This document shows positions 16,406 to 25,147 of a stretch of 64,000 bases of DNA, in pieces. Position numbers and translations under genes: made by a program. This DNA comes from Bacillus sp. M6-12 (GTDB lineage Bacteria > Bacillota > Bacilli > Bacillales > DSM-1321): contig NZ_PGVF01000009.1 of the NCBI RefSeq assembly GCF_002860285.1, positions 62,001-126,000 on the forward strand, in the 5' to 3' direction. The notes beneath the pieces are model-generated. The model did not search any database. It worked only from the letters and a program-made list of their open reading frames with translations, and was not told where the DNA came from. Each line of letters begins with the position of its first letter. Within the stretch, counting starts at the first letter, position 1.

Positions 16406-16972
16406 TTATATCTTTGCCTTTTTCACACAGGCATAAATCGCGATTAGCAGGCCGCCCGCCATTCCTGCGAGCAGATCATACATAGTATCCTTATTGCCAC
16501 CCAGCTGCATCGTATGAGTAAAGAAGAGGTCCCCGACGAATTCATAAATTTCCCAAAGCACACTGGAAACAACGGCAAGTGATAGAACGAACAGAAAAAG
16601 GATCATCTTAGAGACATCTTCCCGCTCCCTTCCAGGAATGAAAAGCTTATAAAGTGCGATCGCTATAAATCCAACCAGTCCGCCTTTGTAAAAATGGATT
16701 GTCGTGTCCCACCACAAGTGATGAAGGTAAAATTTAGCGATTGAACCTAAAAACGTTGTACAAAAGATCGCAATATAATAACCGATAATGATGGGAATGT
16801 TGAAAGGATTTTTTTTGGGAAACAAAAGCAAAATAGGCAGGGCACTAACTAGCACTCCACCAAGCGCAAGCTGCCAGCGCGAAGAATCTCCCTTTGAAAG
16901 GAAATAAAAGAATAAAGCAGCCATAAATAATACAAAAACAATAGCAAGCGCAATAATGACTTTACGTTTCAC
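16406..16972 (-). CDS. YjdF/DUF2238-like membrane protein, copy B
   Basis: The 188-residue product is the upstream paralogue of copy A and keeps the same landmarks: WWDTTIHFYKGG, LWEIYEFVGD and GNKDTMYDLLAGMAGG. I set the start at GTG 16972, which follows GAGGTGG; longer in-frame versions would add a non-conserved N terminus overlapping a likely promoter. About six membrane segments are predicted. Tandem duplication followed by divergence is the simplest history. Function is unknown. Confidence 0.78.
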   Translation of the reverse strand: MKRKVIIALAIVFVLFMAALFFYFLSKGDSSRWQLALGGVLVSALPILLLFPKKNPFNIPIIIGYYIAIFCTTFLGSIAKFYLHHLWWDTTIHFYKGGLVGFIAIALYKLFIPGREREDVSKMILFLFVLSLAVVSSVLWEIYEFVGDLFFTHTMQLGGNKDTMYDLLAGMAGGLLIAIYACVKKAKI

Positions 16973-17725
16973 GTAGCCACCTCTTTTTTTGGAATCATTA
17001 AAATTATGACCAAAAAACGGTAAAAAAATCACCGAAGAGAAAATTGAATGAAATTGAGGTAAACAGTACAAAGAAACACAGTACTAAAACGAAGCACTGT
17101 GTTCCTATGACCGTATATTTACTAATTAACATATTGCTCCACCATTTTGATGTAACAATTTTTCTTGCAGCCTGGGAGAGTGCCTTCATTTTTAGGGTAA
17201 CTTTATTAATGTTTGCCGTGGAAAATTCTATTATTGCTTAACCAGAGTAGAATAGCTTCCTGAATATATTTCTCCCGCTCTTGGAAGTGCTGGAAACTCT
17301 ACTACTTACAGATTTTGTTTATGTCATGCTTTGTCATTGCCTTATGTACGCCCATGGCTCCTGACAAGGTAGTTTCTATAAATCTAAACAGGTTTTAGTA
17401 AGAAGTAAAGAAAGTAATATAAAGGATTTTTGCCGCAGGGGAGTAATATATATTAGATGGAAAACTGCTTCTGTGTGAGAATAAAAGGAGAAAATAATGA
17501 GTGTAAAATAAAAATGCTGATAATGTAGTTCTCAATCGTCTATTTCATTCACGACGTTGAAGAAATTATTACTATTGAAAATTGCGAAATGAAGGTATTT
17601 TGACTGCAGGGAAATTTATCTTTTTTTTCATCACAGTGTTTATTTTGCAAGCACCATTAGCGTTTGCTGTTATTTTGCTCGCGAAATTGCTAATTTAATA
17701 GTGAATGGAGGAGAAAATATTATAA
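16973..17725. other. 753-base non-coding stretch
   Basis: No convincing gene is seen between the membrane-protein pair and the short-chain dehydrogenase. A short open frame around 17044-17241 lacks a ribosome site and family features. A good ribosome site at about 17488 leads only to a four-codon frame. The segment presumably holds the divergent promoters and possibly decayed sequence. Confidence 0.5.
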
Positions 17726-18574
17726 ATGAAAAAAGAAATTGCTATCGTGACAGGATCATCAAGCGGATTTGGTTTGTTGATTTCTTTGGAGCTTGCCAAA
17801 CGTGGCTTTCAGGTTATAGCCACCATGAGAAGCCGGGAAAGAGCATTTGAATTATTGGAAAAAGCCGAAGTTTTTGGCGTAAGGAAAAATCTTGAAATCC
17901 ATCAGCTGGATGTCGTGTCCGAAGAATCATTAGATAAATTTAGGGTGTTTCTTGATAATCTGGGCCGTGTTGATGTGGTAGTGAATAATGCAGGCTATGC
18001 TGGTGCCGGGTTTGCAGAGGAGATTCCAATCGAAGAATACAGGCGGCAGTTTGATACAAATGTGTTTGGCCTGATGGCAGTAACCCAGGCAGTTCTGCCA
18101 TATATGAGGACGCAGCGTAAAGGGAAGATCATTAATATCAGCAGCATCAGCGGCAAAATCGGATTTCCGGGTTTATCGCCTTATGTGGCTTCCAAGCATG
18201 CTGTTGAGGGCTGGAGCGAGTGCCTCCGACTAGAAGTAAAGCCATTTGGAATTGAGGTTGCCTTAGTTGAACCCGGCTCGTACAGAACGAACATCTGGTC
18301 AAGCGGCAAGCAGGTAACCGGGAAATCATTGCAAGCTGACTCGCCGTACTATGATTATATGAAAAAAATTGAAGGCCATCTCCAAAAAAATGAGCCACAG
18401 TATGGGGATCCGCAGGATGTAGCCAATAAAGTAGCTGATCTTGCAGAGCAAAAAGGAGTTCCGCTCCGACATCCGATTGGAAAAGGTGTGAAAATGAGAA
18501 TTTTTTTCAAGAACATCTTGCCTTGGAACATGTGGGAGAAGCTTGTTGAAAAAGGAATGAAAAGTAAAAGCTAA
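17726..18574 (+). CDS. Short-chain dehydrogenase/reductase
   Basis: The 282-residue product is a classical SDR oxidoreductase using NAD(P)H. It has the cofactor motif TGSSSGFG at the N terminus, NNAGYAG, a catalytic Ser in NISSISG and the catalytic YVASK. The extended C-terminal tail is rich in basic and aromatic residues. ATG 17726 lies 12 bases after GGAGGAG. A VOC-family gene follows after 15 bases, suggesting a two-gene operon. The substrate cannot be told from sequence. Confidence 0.92.
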   Translation: MKKEIAIVTGSSSGFGLLISLELAKRGFQVIATMRSRERAFELLEKAEVFGVRKNLEIHQLDVVSEESLDKFRVFLDNLGRVDVVVNNAGYAGAGFAEEIPIEEYRRQFDTNVFGLMAVTQAVLPYMRTQRKGKIINISSISGKIGFPGLSPYVASKHAVEGWSECLRLEVKPFGIEVALVEPGSYRTNIWSSGKQVTGKSLQADSPYYDYMKKIEGHLQKNEPQYGDPQDVANKVADLAEQKGVPLRHPIGKGVKMRIFFKNILPWNMWEKLVEKGMKSKS

Positions 18575-18589
18575 AAGGGGAGGATACAT

Positions 18590-18970
18590 ATGTGGAAACC
18601 GGGGATCAATCATATTGAATTCTGGGTTTCAGATCTGGAAAAATCATTAGCCTTTTACAGCGGGTTTTTTGAAACTATTGGCTGGAATCGCTTAAATAAA
18701 ACTGCATTTAGTACAGGCACCATTGAGATTTATTTTAAGGAAGCAAAGGTATCGAGAAAGGATACAGCTGGACCAAGGCATATTTGTTTTCAGGCAGTCG
18801 AGCGAAGCATCGTGGACGAGGTATATCTTTATCTGAAAAAGCAGAATGCAGAAATCATAAGAGGTCCAATTGATGCGGATAACTATTCGCAAGGCTATTA
18901 CACGATTGATTTTCGTGATCCAGACCGTTATGTGCTGGAGGTTGCATACACACCAAATATGGAAATGTAA
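18590..18970 (+). CDS. VOC/glyoxalase-family protein
   Basis: This 126-residue single-domain vicinal-oxygen-chelate protein has the start INHIEFWVSDLEKSLAFY, a mid-chain PRHICFQ and the end DFRDPDRYVLEVAY. The metal ligands expected at these positions (His in NHIEF, His in RHICF, Glu in LEVAY) are present, so it may be an active metal enzyme such as an isomerase, dioxygenase or resistance protein. An AAAAGGGGAGG site precedes ATG 18590. It is probably co-transcribed with the upstream dehydrogenase. Confidence 0.88.
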   Translation: MWKPGINHIEFWVSDLEKSLAFYSGFFETIGWNRLNKTAFSTGTIEIYFKEAKVSRKDTAGPRHICFQAVERSIVDEVYLYLKKQNAEIIRGPIDADNYSQGYYTIDFRDPDRYVLEVAYTPNMEM

Positions 18971-19082
18971 CAGAAAGGGAACCTCCCTTAAGCAGGTGAA
19001 TGGCTAAGAGAGGCAACGTTACTGTTTCAAAATATATCCCGTTTAAAAAATCAGCCTTTTTTATGTACTCTTTTCTCAGCGG

Positions 19083-19790
19083 TTAGGATTGTTTCTTGAG
19101 TTTAGAAGGATTATTTATTTTATACCGTATATCTTTATTGAGCTTTCTATCGACGATTTTCGCATCGAACACAATAGCATCTCCAGCCGCAAGCTCAAGT
19201 TTTTTCAGTGTTTTGCTATAGCCGCACCAGGCTTCTCCAACTTCCAGCGGATTTTCTCCTGTAATTTTAACATTTTCAAAAATCAGGATTTCCTCTTCGG
19301 TTTCGTTGAAGTGGTTGTATTTCGTGGAAAACTCTTTGACAACTGCTTCAAATGGAACTTTCTCTTCAGGTAAATCCAGAACAGCTTTTTTGGGTTTTTC
19401 CTTTGATGCTTTTTTGCCGCCTTTTTCATTCGCAACTTTAATTTCCGGAGTCTCGCCAGCTACTGGCAGTTCCTCATTTGAAGGGGATTCTGGCAAGTCT
19501 AAAACAGACTCCCGACCAAAAGAACTGCTTTGCATTTCCTTTAGGTAAGCAGGGTGGACACAATGCATGGCCTCATTGGAAAATGAGACTACCGCTGTTT
19601 CATGCGAGCCGGCAGCTTCATAGCCAGTAATTGTAACAGTATAAGTGGTATTGTCCCGCTTATACAGATATTCATGCTTAGGCGTTTTCGCATTGGCTGA
19701 CAAAAGGCCCCAATCTTTGAGCTTGGAGATATATTCGCTTTCATCGCTAAAAAGGATGTAATCTCCTTTTGGCGGAATGGTCGTAAACAT
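19083..19790 (-). CDS. Unrecognised 235-residue protein with a charged central linker
   Basis: I do not recognise this family. It starts at ATG 19790 behind AAGGAGGAAC. Residues 1-95 look like one small domain with FTTIPPKGDYILFSD and alternating strands. Residues about 96-150 are a Lys/Glu/Pro-rich linker in which VLDLPE occurs twice. Residues about 150-235 look like a beta-rich domain with AWCGYSKTLKKLELAAGD, which recalls OB-like folds, though not securely. No signal peptide or membrane segment is seen. The two-domain form with a polar linker suggests a cytosolic binding protein. Confidence 0.75.
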   Translation of the reverse strand: MFTTIPPKGDYILFSDESEYISKLKDWGLLSANAKTPKHEYLYKRDNTTYTVTITGYEAAGSHETAVVSFSNEAMHCVHPAYLKEMQSSSFGRESVLDLPESPSNEELPVAGETPEIKVANEKGGKKASKEKPKKAVLDLPEEKVPFEAVVKEFSTKYNHFNETEEEILIFENVKITGENPLEVGEAWCGYSKTLKKLELAAGDAIVFDAKIVDRKLNKDIRYKINNPSKLKKQS

Positions 19791-20073
19791 AAATTGTTCC
19801 TCCTTGAAAATGAACGGTTTAGATTTAGCTATCTATGTATTTGCTTTAGCAGTTGAGATAAGTCTGCTTGATATCTTACTTGAGTATACATTGCCAGAGA
19901 ATTCGCCGCTACTTGTTCATCTCGGGAATATTAGACTAGGGCAGGAACATGGTCTCCAATCCCAGGAAGATGCTGATAAAAGTACTTACATGAATTTGGA
20001 TCATATTTTGTTTAGTTATTTTCAATATCGGTTATGTAAATATGGAAAGCTTAACGAGAGGGAGGGGAAATTA

Positions 20074-20259
20074 ATGAGCAATAATGGAAAAGGTCTGAAC
20101 CAATCAAAGCAGGGAAACGGTAAGAATCCTCCTGGTGAGGATTTTGCGCGGGATGCCAAACAAAACGGCAGCCAAGGTTTAAAAAAGGAAGATTTTTATG
20201 AACAAATGGGTGATAATCCGGAAGGGAATAAAATCAAAAAGGATAATGAAAAAGAATGA
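20074..20259 (+). CDS. Small hydrophilic protein (61 residues)
   Basis: ATG 20074 follows GAGGGAGGGG at 8-base spacing. The product is extremely hydrophilic: rich in Asn, Gly, Lys and Glu, with no Cys and almost no hydrophobic core. Motifs are NGKGLNQSKQGNG and KKEDFYEQMGDNPEG. The composition resembles small spore or stress proteins of Bacillus, but I cannot match it to a named SASP. An imperfect long hairpin follows the stop. The preceding 280 bases hold no supported gene. Confidence 0.65.
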   Translation: MSNNGKGLNQSKQGNGKNPPGEDFARDAKQNGSQGLKKEDFYEQMGDNPEGNKIKKDNEKE

Positions 20260-20284
20260 TATCAGGCGACAGAGATCAGTTAAG

Positions 20285-20335
20285 CTTGGCTTTGCAGGTT
20301 TTTCTCAAAACAAAAAGCCTGCAATACCAGCCAAG
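20285..20335 (+). other. Long imperfect hairpin after the small gene
   Basis: Outer arms CTTGGCT/AGCCAAG and inner arms GCAGGTTTTT/AAAAAGCCTGC form a roughly 51-base stem-loop between two convergent genes. There is no T-run on either side. It may serve as a weak shared terminator or as an mRNA 3'-end structure. Confidence 0.5.
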
Positions 20336-20354
20336 TTGCGACTCAGTATGCAAG

Positions 20355-21173
20355 CTAGACAGTCTTTACTGCATTTGTCTTTTGCATGAGGTTGTTTATA
20401 ACGTTGGTTTTAAATTTAGGGAATTGCTTTTCATAAAACTTTTCGAGGACATTATCGACAGAAAAGTCATCCTTGTATTCCATCCATTTTGGATGAGATT
20501 TAAACTCCTGCCAGGATATATGGAGGTTGCCGGTTTTGCTAATAACCGTTTTGATAAGTTTGGAAAATTTCTTTTTCCCGGAGTTATTAATTGTTCCATT
20601 AAGAAAATAGAGTTCCTGGGCGAACCGTTTAGGTTTCTGGACGCTGTGTATATCCAATAAGCTGTTTAGCCTGCTGAATATTTTCGCAGTGCTTTCTGCA
20701 TCACTAAGCGCGCGGTGGGAGTGCTCATTTTCTTCAATATCCAGATATTCAAGTGCTGATGAAAGGCTTGGTGTACTGAAGGCTTTTAACACACCGTACA
20801 TATAAACTTCCTGGATATCCAATAATCTGTCAGGCTGAAATAGATCTTGTCCAAATAGCTGGCAATCTGATTGGAAAAAACGGTAATCCTCTTTACCCCA
20901 GGAAACAAATACATAGCTGTCTCCTAAAAATTGAACGAATTTCTTATATGCTTCTTCAAAGGCCGGTGCTTCTGAAATCATTTCTTCTGTTATGTGAGTA
21001 AGCTTAATAGTGAACTTTGATAGAGGGCAGGAGGGTTTGACAAGAGTGGAAAATGTATCAATAATATTGCCATCATCATTGATTTTGACGGCACCTATTT
21101 CAACTATTTCACTTGGTTTATCTGTTGCATAGTTAAAACTATTTCTCTCCACATCAACGATAATATAATTCAT
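20355..21173 (-). CDS. DEDDh 3'-5' exonuclease (DnaQ-like)
   Basis: The N-terminal exonuclease domain (about 1-180) has the acidic metal ligands in IIVDVERN, a central SWGKEDYRF with Asp, and the His-Asp pair in HRALSDAEST. The C-terminal 90 residues are basic and probably bind nucleic acid. I use ATG 21173 (272 residues), 6 bases after AAAGGTG. It resembles the KapD-type exonucleases of Bacillus, which are linked to sporulation control and RNA processing, but the exact orthologue is uncertain. Confidence 0.85.
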   Translation of the reverse strand: MNYIIVDVERNSFNYATDKPSEIVEIGAVKINDDGNIIDTFSTLVKPSCPLSKFTIKLTHITEEMISEAPAFEEAYKKFVQFLGDSYVFVSWGKEDYRFFQSDCQLFGQDLFQPDRLLDIQEVYMYGVLKAFSTPSLSSALEYLDIEENEHSHRALSDAESTAKIFSRLNSLLDIHSVQKPKRFAQELYFLNGTINNSGKKKFSKLIKTVISKTGNLHISWQEFKSHPKWMEYKDDFSVDNVLEKFYEKQFPKFKTNVINNLMQKTNAVKTV

Positions 21174-21315
21174 AATCATCACCTTTTCTATATTGCTATT
21201 ATACCAGAAAAAAGTGATTTTTGTTATATCAAAAAAAATGGATATATTGGAATTAGACTAAAAAGGGCACTTCCAATGGCTAAGTTAGATCAGACTTGCT
21301 TATTTGAACATACTT

Positions 21316-21340
21316 AAAAAGCATCCTCCTGAGAAGATGC
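21316..21340 (-). terminator. Terminator after the sleB remnant
   Basis: On the minus strand a GCATC/GATGC stem with a 10-base loop is followed by TTTTT, 13 bases beyond the predicted sleB stop codon. Confidence 0.65.
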
Positions 21341-21352
21341 CCATAAATAATC

Positions 21353-21968
21353 TTAGTAGGCAAAATAATGGCTGCCAATTTGTATTGATGTCTCACGTGT
21401 GAAAATCCAATCATCAGTAGCCAGCTTTGGGTTATAGTAGTAAAGCGAGCCGTAGGTAGGATCCCATCCACGAAAGGCGTCTTTAACTGCGCGGTAAGCC
21501 GAAGTGTTTGGTTTCAAGTAATATTGTCCATCATTTAGGGCGGTAAAAGCATTTTCTTGTTATTACTTTATGTATAGTGTCGGGAAACTTGTTTGAATCG
21601 ACCCGGTTGAGAATCACGGCCGCAACAGCGACCTGGCCTTTATAGCTTTCTCCGCGGGCTTCTCCATTTACGATGTTGGCCATTTTATTCACATTATTTA
21701 ACATGCTGAGCGTTTTTGTTCCAGCCAATCCGATTGCATCAATATTAAAATCCCGCTGAAATTGTTTCACTGCATTGGTTGTCAAAGGGCCGAAATATCC
21801 GGTTGCTCCCGCTTGCAAATATCCCATTTTCTTCAGAATGGTTTGTAAATGGATTACTTCTGCACCTTTGGAACCTTCAGCAAGCGGGGCAGCCTTTGCA
21901 TCGGAATTAGTAAAACCAAGACTTAACACAAGCGTAATAACTGCCAACATAGAAAATAGCGTTCTCAT
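21353..21968 (-). pseudogene. sleB: Frameshifted SleB-type spore cortex-lytic enzyme
   Basis: SleB hydrolyses spore cortex peptidoglycan during germination. The reading frame opens at ATG 21968 (GGAG site upstream) with a signal peptide (about residues 1-25). A peptidoglycan-binding domain (GAEVIHLQTILKKMGYLQ) follows, then the start of the hydrolase domain (NIVNGEARGESYKGQVAVAA). The frame breaks near 21560. The expected end of the protein continues in another frame as DGQYYLKPNTSAYRAV, then DPTYGSLYYYNPK, and stops at 21353. A net loss of two bases (or gain of one) accounts for it. No ypeB gene follows, although that is the usual partner. Sequencing error is a possible alternative. Confidence 0.85.
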
Positions 21969-21980
21969 AAAATTCATCAC

Positions 21981-22352
21981 TCCTATTTTAAAATTCTAAA
22001 ATTAAATACCTTTGCATAACCCTTTTACACCTTCCTTTCATCCGTTAAAGTAAAAAAGTGAATGCGATAAAATTTTCCCTTCCTATACCTGTATAAACTT
22101 ATTTCTAAAAGTTGTTACTAAATTGTTATCTATGTAACATAATTTGATTAAAAAATTTGAGAGGGATCGCAGCAGCGTTTAGTTCCTTAATTTTTTTATA
22201 ATATTAGCCATTTTGGGATTAGAAGGCAGGGGGCTGGGTTCCAAACGTCTGGAAGAATTCTTACTTCATTTTAAATAGGTTTAAATGGGTAGTTATCCTA
22301 ATCGCTGATTTTAATAAGAAAAGCACAAATGGGGGTTAGATAAACAAAAGTG
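21981..22352. other. Intergenic stretch upstream of sleB
   Basis: Apart from the terminator at 22353-22380, no gene or clear motif is seen between sleB and the EIIC-like gene. It should contain the sleB promoter, which in relatives is read by a forespore sigma factor. I could not place one convincingly. Confidence 0.4.
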
Positions 22353-22388
22353 AAGCCCGCCTGAATTTTGAGGCGGGCTTTCATTTTT
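22353..22388 (-). terminator. Terminator after the EIIC-like gene
   Basis: A perfect 10-bp stem AAGCCCGCCT/AGGCGGGCTT with an 8-base loop lies about 90 bases beyond the EIIC-like stop. T-rich flanks exist on both strands, so it can work in both directions. Confidence 0.85.
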
Positions 22389-22468
22389 ATCTGTTATTAT
22401 TTATGCAGACAATATATCTCTTAATTGGGTGAAATTATCTGCCTTTTTACGGCTAGCTGCTATAAAGT

Positions 22469-23485
22469 TTATTGGACCTTCATATGCAAATCACCAGTCT
22501 TAGCCCAGCCTGCCATTTTAATAAGCATGTATAATCCAAGGGTGATGGCAATCGGCAAAATTACTCCTACAGCGATATAAATTAAGAATCCTGTAATGCC
22601 CTGTGTCGCTAAGATATTAAGTGGAGCAATTAAGGAATTCAGCCCCAGTCCGGCTAGCTCGTATGAAACCTGAAAGTCAAATCCAATCGTAGCAATGGGT
22701 GCACAGATAATTGCTGCCACAAAAGTCGGTATTACAAGCCTCGGATTTTTAATAAGATTCGGGAACTGGACCTTTGGTGTAATAAAGCATTGAGCCAAAA
22801 ATCCGCCCAGGTCATTCTGGCGCAGGCTCATTGCAGTGAAACCTGCAAATTGAACTGTACAGCCAATTAGAGCAGCAGCGCTCGAGACTGGATCCATTTG
22901 TAAGGCTATTGCCAAGGCTGCGGATGAAGCGGGAGTCATCAGCAAGATGCTCCAAACCAATGAAATGACCATGGACGCAATGATAGGGGAACCCTGTACC
23001 GATGAAGTGATTTGTCCGCTAAGCCATTGCAGCAAAGGCGTTGTAACAGCAGCCAATCCTACACCGGCTACACCACCAACCAGGGTGGCAGCAGCTGGAA
23101 TCGCAAACATGTCCAGCTTTGTTTTTCCAGTTAGCCTTTTTCCTACATAAGTAGCTATGGCAGCAGCAAGAACGGCACTGACCGGCTGGCCGGGGACAAT
23201 CGTGAACAAACCTTCAGCAGTTTGATGTATCGCATTCCCGCCTACTGCAGCGGAAGCCATCGCACTATATATAACCAGCGTATTTCCGCCTAATTGATAA
23301 GCAATTCCTGCACCTATTGCCGGTGCAAGCAAAACCTTTGCTGCAGAACCGATTCCAATAAAAGCTTCCCAACCGATAAATTTCCCGAACGTTTCAAAAA
23401 GTAATCCAATTCCCAAAGTAACCAAAACAGCATTTGCTATCCCGGTGGAAGCTTTATACATTCGGTCTACAACATATTTTTTCAT
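22469..23485 (-). CDS. PTS EIIC-like membrane transporter (PTS_EIIC_2 family)
   Basis: The 338-residue product has about ten membrane segments, with Gly/Ala-rich helices (LAPAIGAGIAYQLGGNTLV, AIPAAATLVGGVAGVGLAAV). It fits the stand-alone EIIC family of Gram-positive bacteria. No EIIA, EIIB or HPr-like domain is fused or adjacent, so phosphotransfer-coupled sugar uptake is uncertain and the substrate is unknown. ATG 23485 follows GAAGGGTGAAG. It is a single-gene unit with a strong downstream terminator. Confidence 0.85.
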   Translation of the reverse strand: MKKYVVDRMYKASTGIANAVLVTLGIGLLFETFGKFIGWEAFIGIGSAAKVLLAPAIGAGIAYQLGGNTLVIYSAMASAAVGGNAIHQTAEGLFTIVPGQPVSAVLAAAIATYVGKRLTGKTKLDMFAIPAAATLVGGVAGVGLAAVTTPLLQWLSGQITSSVQGSPIIASMVISLVWSILLMTPASSAALAIALQMDPVSSAAALIGCTVQFAGFTAMSLRQNDLGGFLAQCFITPKVQFPNLIKNPRLVIPTFVAAIICAPIATIGFDFQVSYELAGLGLNSLIAPLNILATQGITGFLIYIAVGVILPIAITLGLYMLIKMAGWAKTGDLHMKVQ

Positions 23486-23837
23486 TTCTTCTTCACCCTT
23501 CTTTCAAAAACCTATGATCTGGTCTTAGTTGATTTTGTTATCCTAACATAAGTTTTCTGAATATGTAAATAACTTTTTTAATTCTGATAAATTAAAAACG
23601 CTTACATTTTTAAAGGGTTATGAATTCAAAGAAATTATTCTTATAAAAGATATTTAAATTTTAGTAATAGTTCCTGTAACAGATGTAATAAAGTTCAGCA
23701 AGGCATAGGGGTGAGCGAATAAGTGAAACTTAGGGTATTTATCCGAAGTTCCCCTAAAATTGCTTTTACATAAGCCCTTGTTGTAAATTGAAACTGCACA
23801 TTGCAGGAAATCTGGGAACTAAAAAGCACCTGGAAAT
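23486..23837. other. Intergenic stretch (352 bases)
   Basis: This A/T-rich segment lies between the stop of the FAD oxidoreductase and the start of the EIIC-like gene. It must include the EIIC-like promoter on the minus strand. No open frame with a ribosome site and no clear hairpin terminator was found. Confidence 0.4.
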
Positions 23838-24959
23838 TCAATCCTCCAGTGCTCCATTAACATTATAGTTATTTAAATCTATTTCCAATTGCTCACCGAG
23901 TGCCAGCTTTGCGAGCTGTGATCCGATGAAGGGACCCATTGTCAAGCCTGAAGCTCCTAAACCGTTCGCCACTAAAATTCCATTCCAGCCGGGGAGCCCG
24001 CCAATGACAGGGAGGAATCCGGGAGTGAAGGGGCGGAACCCGACCCTTGCTTCAACAAAGCTGCCATAAGCCAAACCGGGTGCCACGTCCAGTGCTTTAT
24101 TAATGACTTCCTGCAAGCCGCCTGCGGTAACCCGGGTATCATATCCTTCAATGTCATTTTCATGGGTTGCTCCGATGACGATTCTTCCATTCTCGAAGGC
24201 GAGGAGATATTGGTCGTGGGGAGGCATAACAACCGGCCAGTTATTTGTATCCGTTTCTGGAAGCTCAAGATGGACGATTTGTGCTTTTTGATAGCTTACA
24301 TTAAATTGAACGCCTAACGGCTTCAACAGTTGATTTGCCCATGCACCGGCACAGACTATCACTGCCTCAGCAGTAAACTGCTGATCACCTGCTTTAACAC
24401 CCGTTACTTTGCTTCCTTCAAAGAGAAGTGTGGCGTCGGCCTGGATAAGAACGGCACCGTTTTTCTTGGCAGCGCGCAGGAGCGAATCCCGGAGTGCTCT
24501 GCCGTCGACACGGGCTGCACCACTGATATGGATAGACGCATAGCCATCTGTGAGCGGAGGAAACAGCGAATTTGTCGCTTCCGCGGAAAGACGGCTTACC
24601 ATACCAATTTCCGGAGCATCTTCCTTTCGGAGCGAAGCGCGTTCTTTCATTTTGTTTAGTTTTTCGGGATCGTTATGTATGCTAATAGCACCTACCTGGG
24701 CATAACCTGTTGACGTTTCTCCAGCCTTTTCCAGTTCTTCAATAAGGTTAGGATAAAATCGTGCTCCAGACTTGGCCAGCTGATACCATGCTTTGTTTCG
24801 GCGCTGTGAAAGCCATGGGCAGACAATGCCTGCAGCTGCATCAGTAGCCTGTCCTTTGTCTTTCCGGTCAACAATAACAACCTGGGCATCGTTTTTAGAT
24901 AGCTGATAAGCAGTAGAAGCCCCAAGAATCCCTGCGCCAACAATAATAAATCTCCTCAT
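23838..24959 (-). CDS. FAD-dependent amino acid/amine oxidoreductase (DadA/glycine-oxidase-like)
   Basis: The 373-residue flavoenzyme belongs to the DAO superfamily. It has the FAD-binding motif FIIVGAGILGASTAYQL at the N terminus, the second adenosine-side acidic residue in VVIVDRKD, the conserved AVIVCAGAWAN, and the C-terminal GFRPFTPGFLPVIGG with GLGASGLTMGP. It probably oxidises a glycine-like or D-amino acid. I use ATG 24959, 8 bases after AAAAGGG, rather than GTG 24968. It is divergent from the exporter gene at 25148. Confidence 0.9.
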   Translation of the reverse strand: MRRFIIVGAGILGASTAYQLSKNDAQVVIVDRKDKGQATDAAAGIVCPWLSQRRNKAWYQLAKSGARFYPNLIEELEKAGETSTGYAQVGAISIHNDPEKLNKMKERASLRKEDAPEIGMVSRLSAEATNSLFPPLTDGYASIHISGAARVDGRALRDSLLRAAKKNGAVLIQADATLLFEGSKVTGVKAGDQQFTAEAVIVCAGAWANQLLKPLGVQFNVSYQKAQIVHLELPETDTNNWPVVMPPHDQYLLAFENGRIVIGATHENDIEGYDTRVTAGGLQEVINKALDVAPGLAYGSFVEARVGFRPFTPGFLPVIGGLPGWNGILVANGLGASGLTMGPFIGSQLAKLALGEQLEIDLNNYNVNGALED

Positions 24960-25107
24960 TATTAACACCCTTTTTTATTTGCGTCGTAGTCTATTTATTA
25001 TACTTTTCTATTTTAAAATAAGTAAGCAAGAGCATTATGTTTGCCTAAAACGCATACTTTCTAGCAAAGCCTGAGCAGGGAAATACCAAATATTGGACTT
25101 GCCATGT

Positions 25108-25113
25108 TATAAT
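25108..25113 (+). promoter_or_regulatory. Extended -10 promoter for the exporter gene
   Basis: TATAAT is preceded by TG one base upstream (TGTTATAAT), an extended -10 element, 35 bases before the ATG at 25148. No good -35 box was seen. Confidence 0.55.
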
Positions 25114-25147
25114 ACCTTGTTCAGATTGAAAAAAAGGGGATACTTAA

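Noticed and set aside
17044..17241. 65-residue plus-strand frame after the membrane-protein pair
   Set aside because: No ribosome site, no family motif, and it overlaps the expected upstream region of the minus-strand gene.
19777..20073. Longer start for the small hydrophilic gene
   Set aside because: The extra 99 residues have no ribosome site and would overlap the divergent gene's start; ATG 20074 has a strong site.
20256..20660. 134-residue plus-strand frame
   Set aside because: It overlaps the exonuclease gene on the opposite strand and has no ribosome site or motif.
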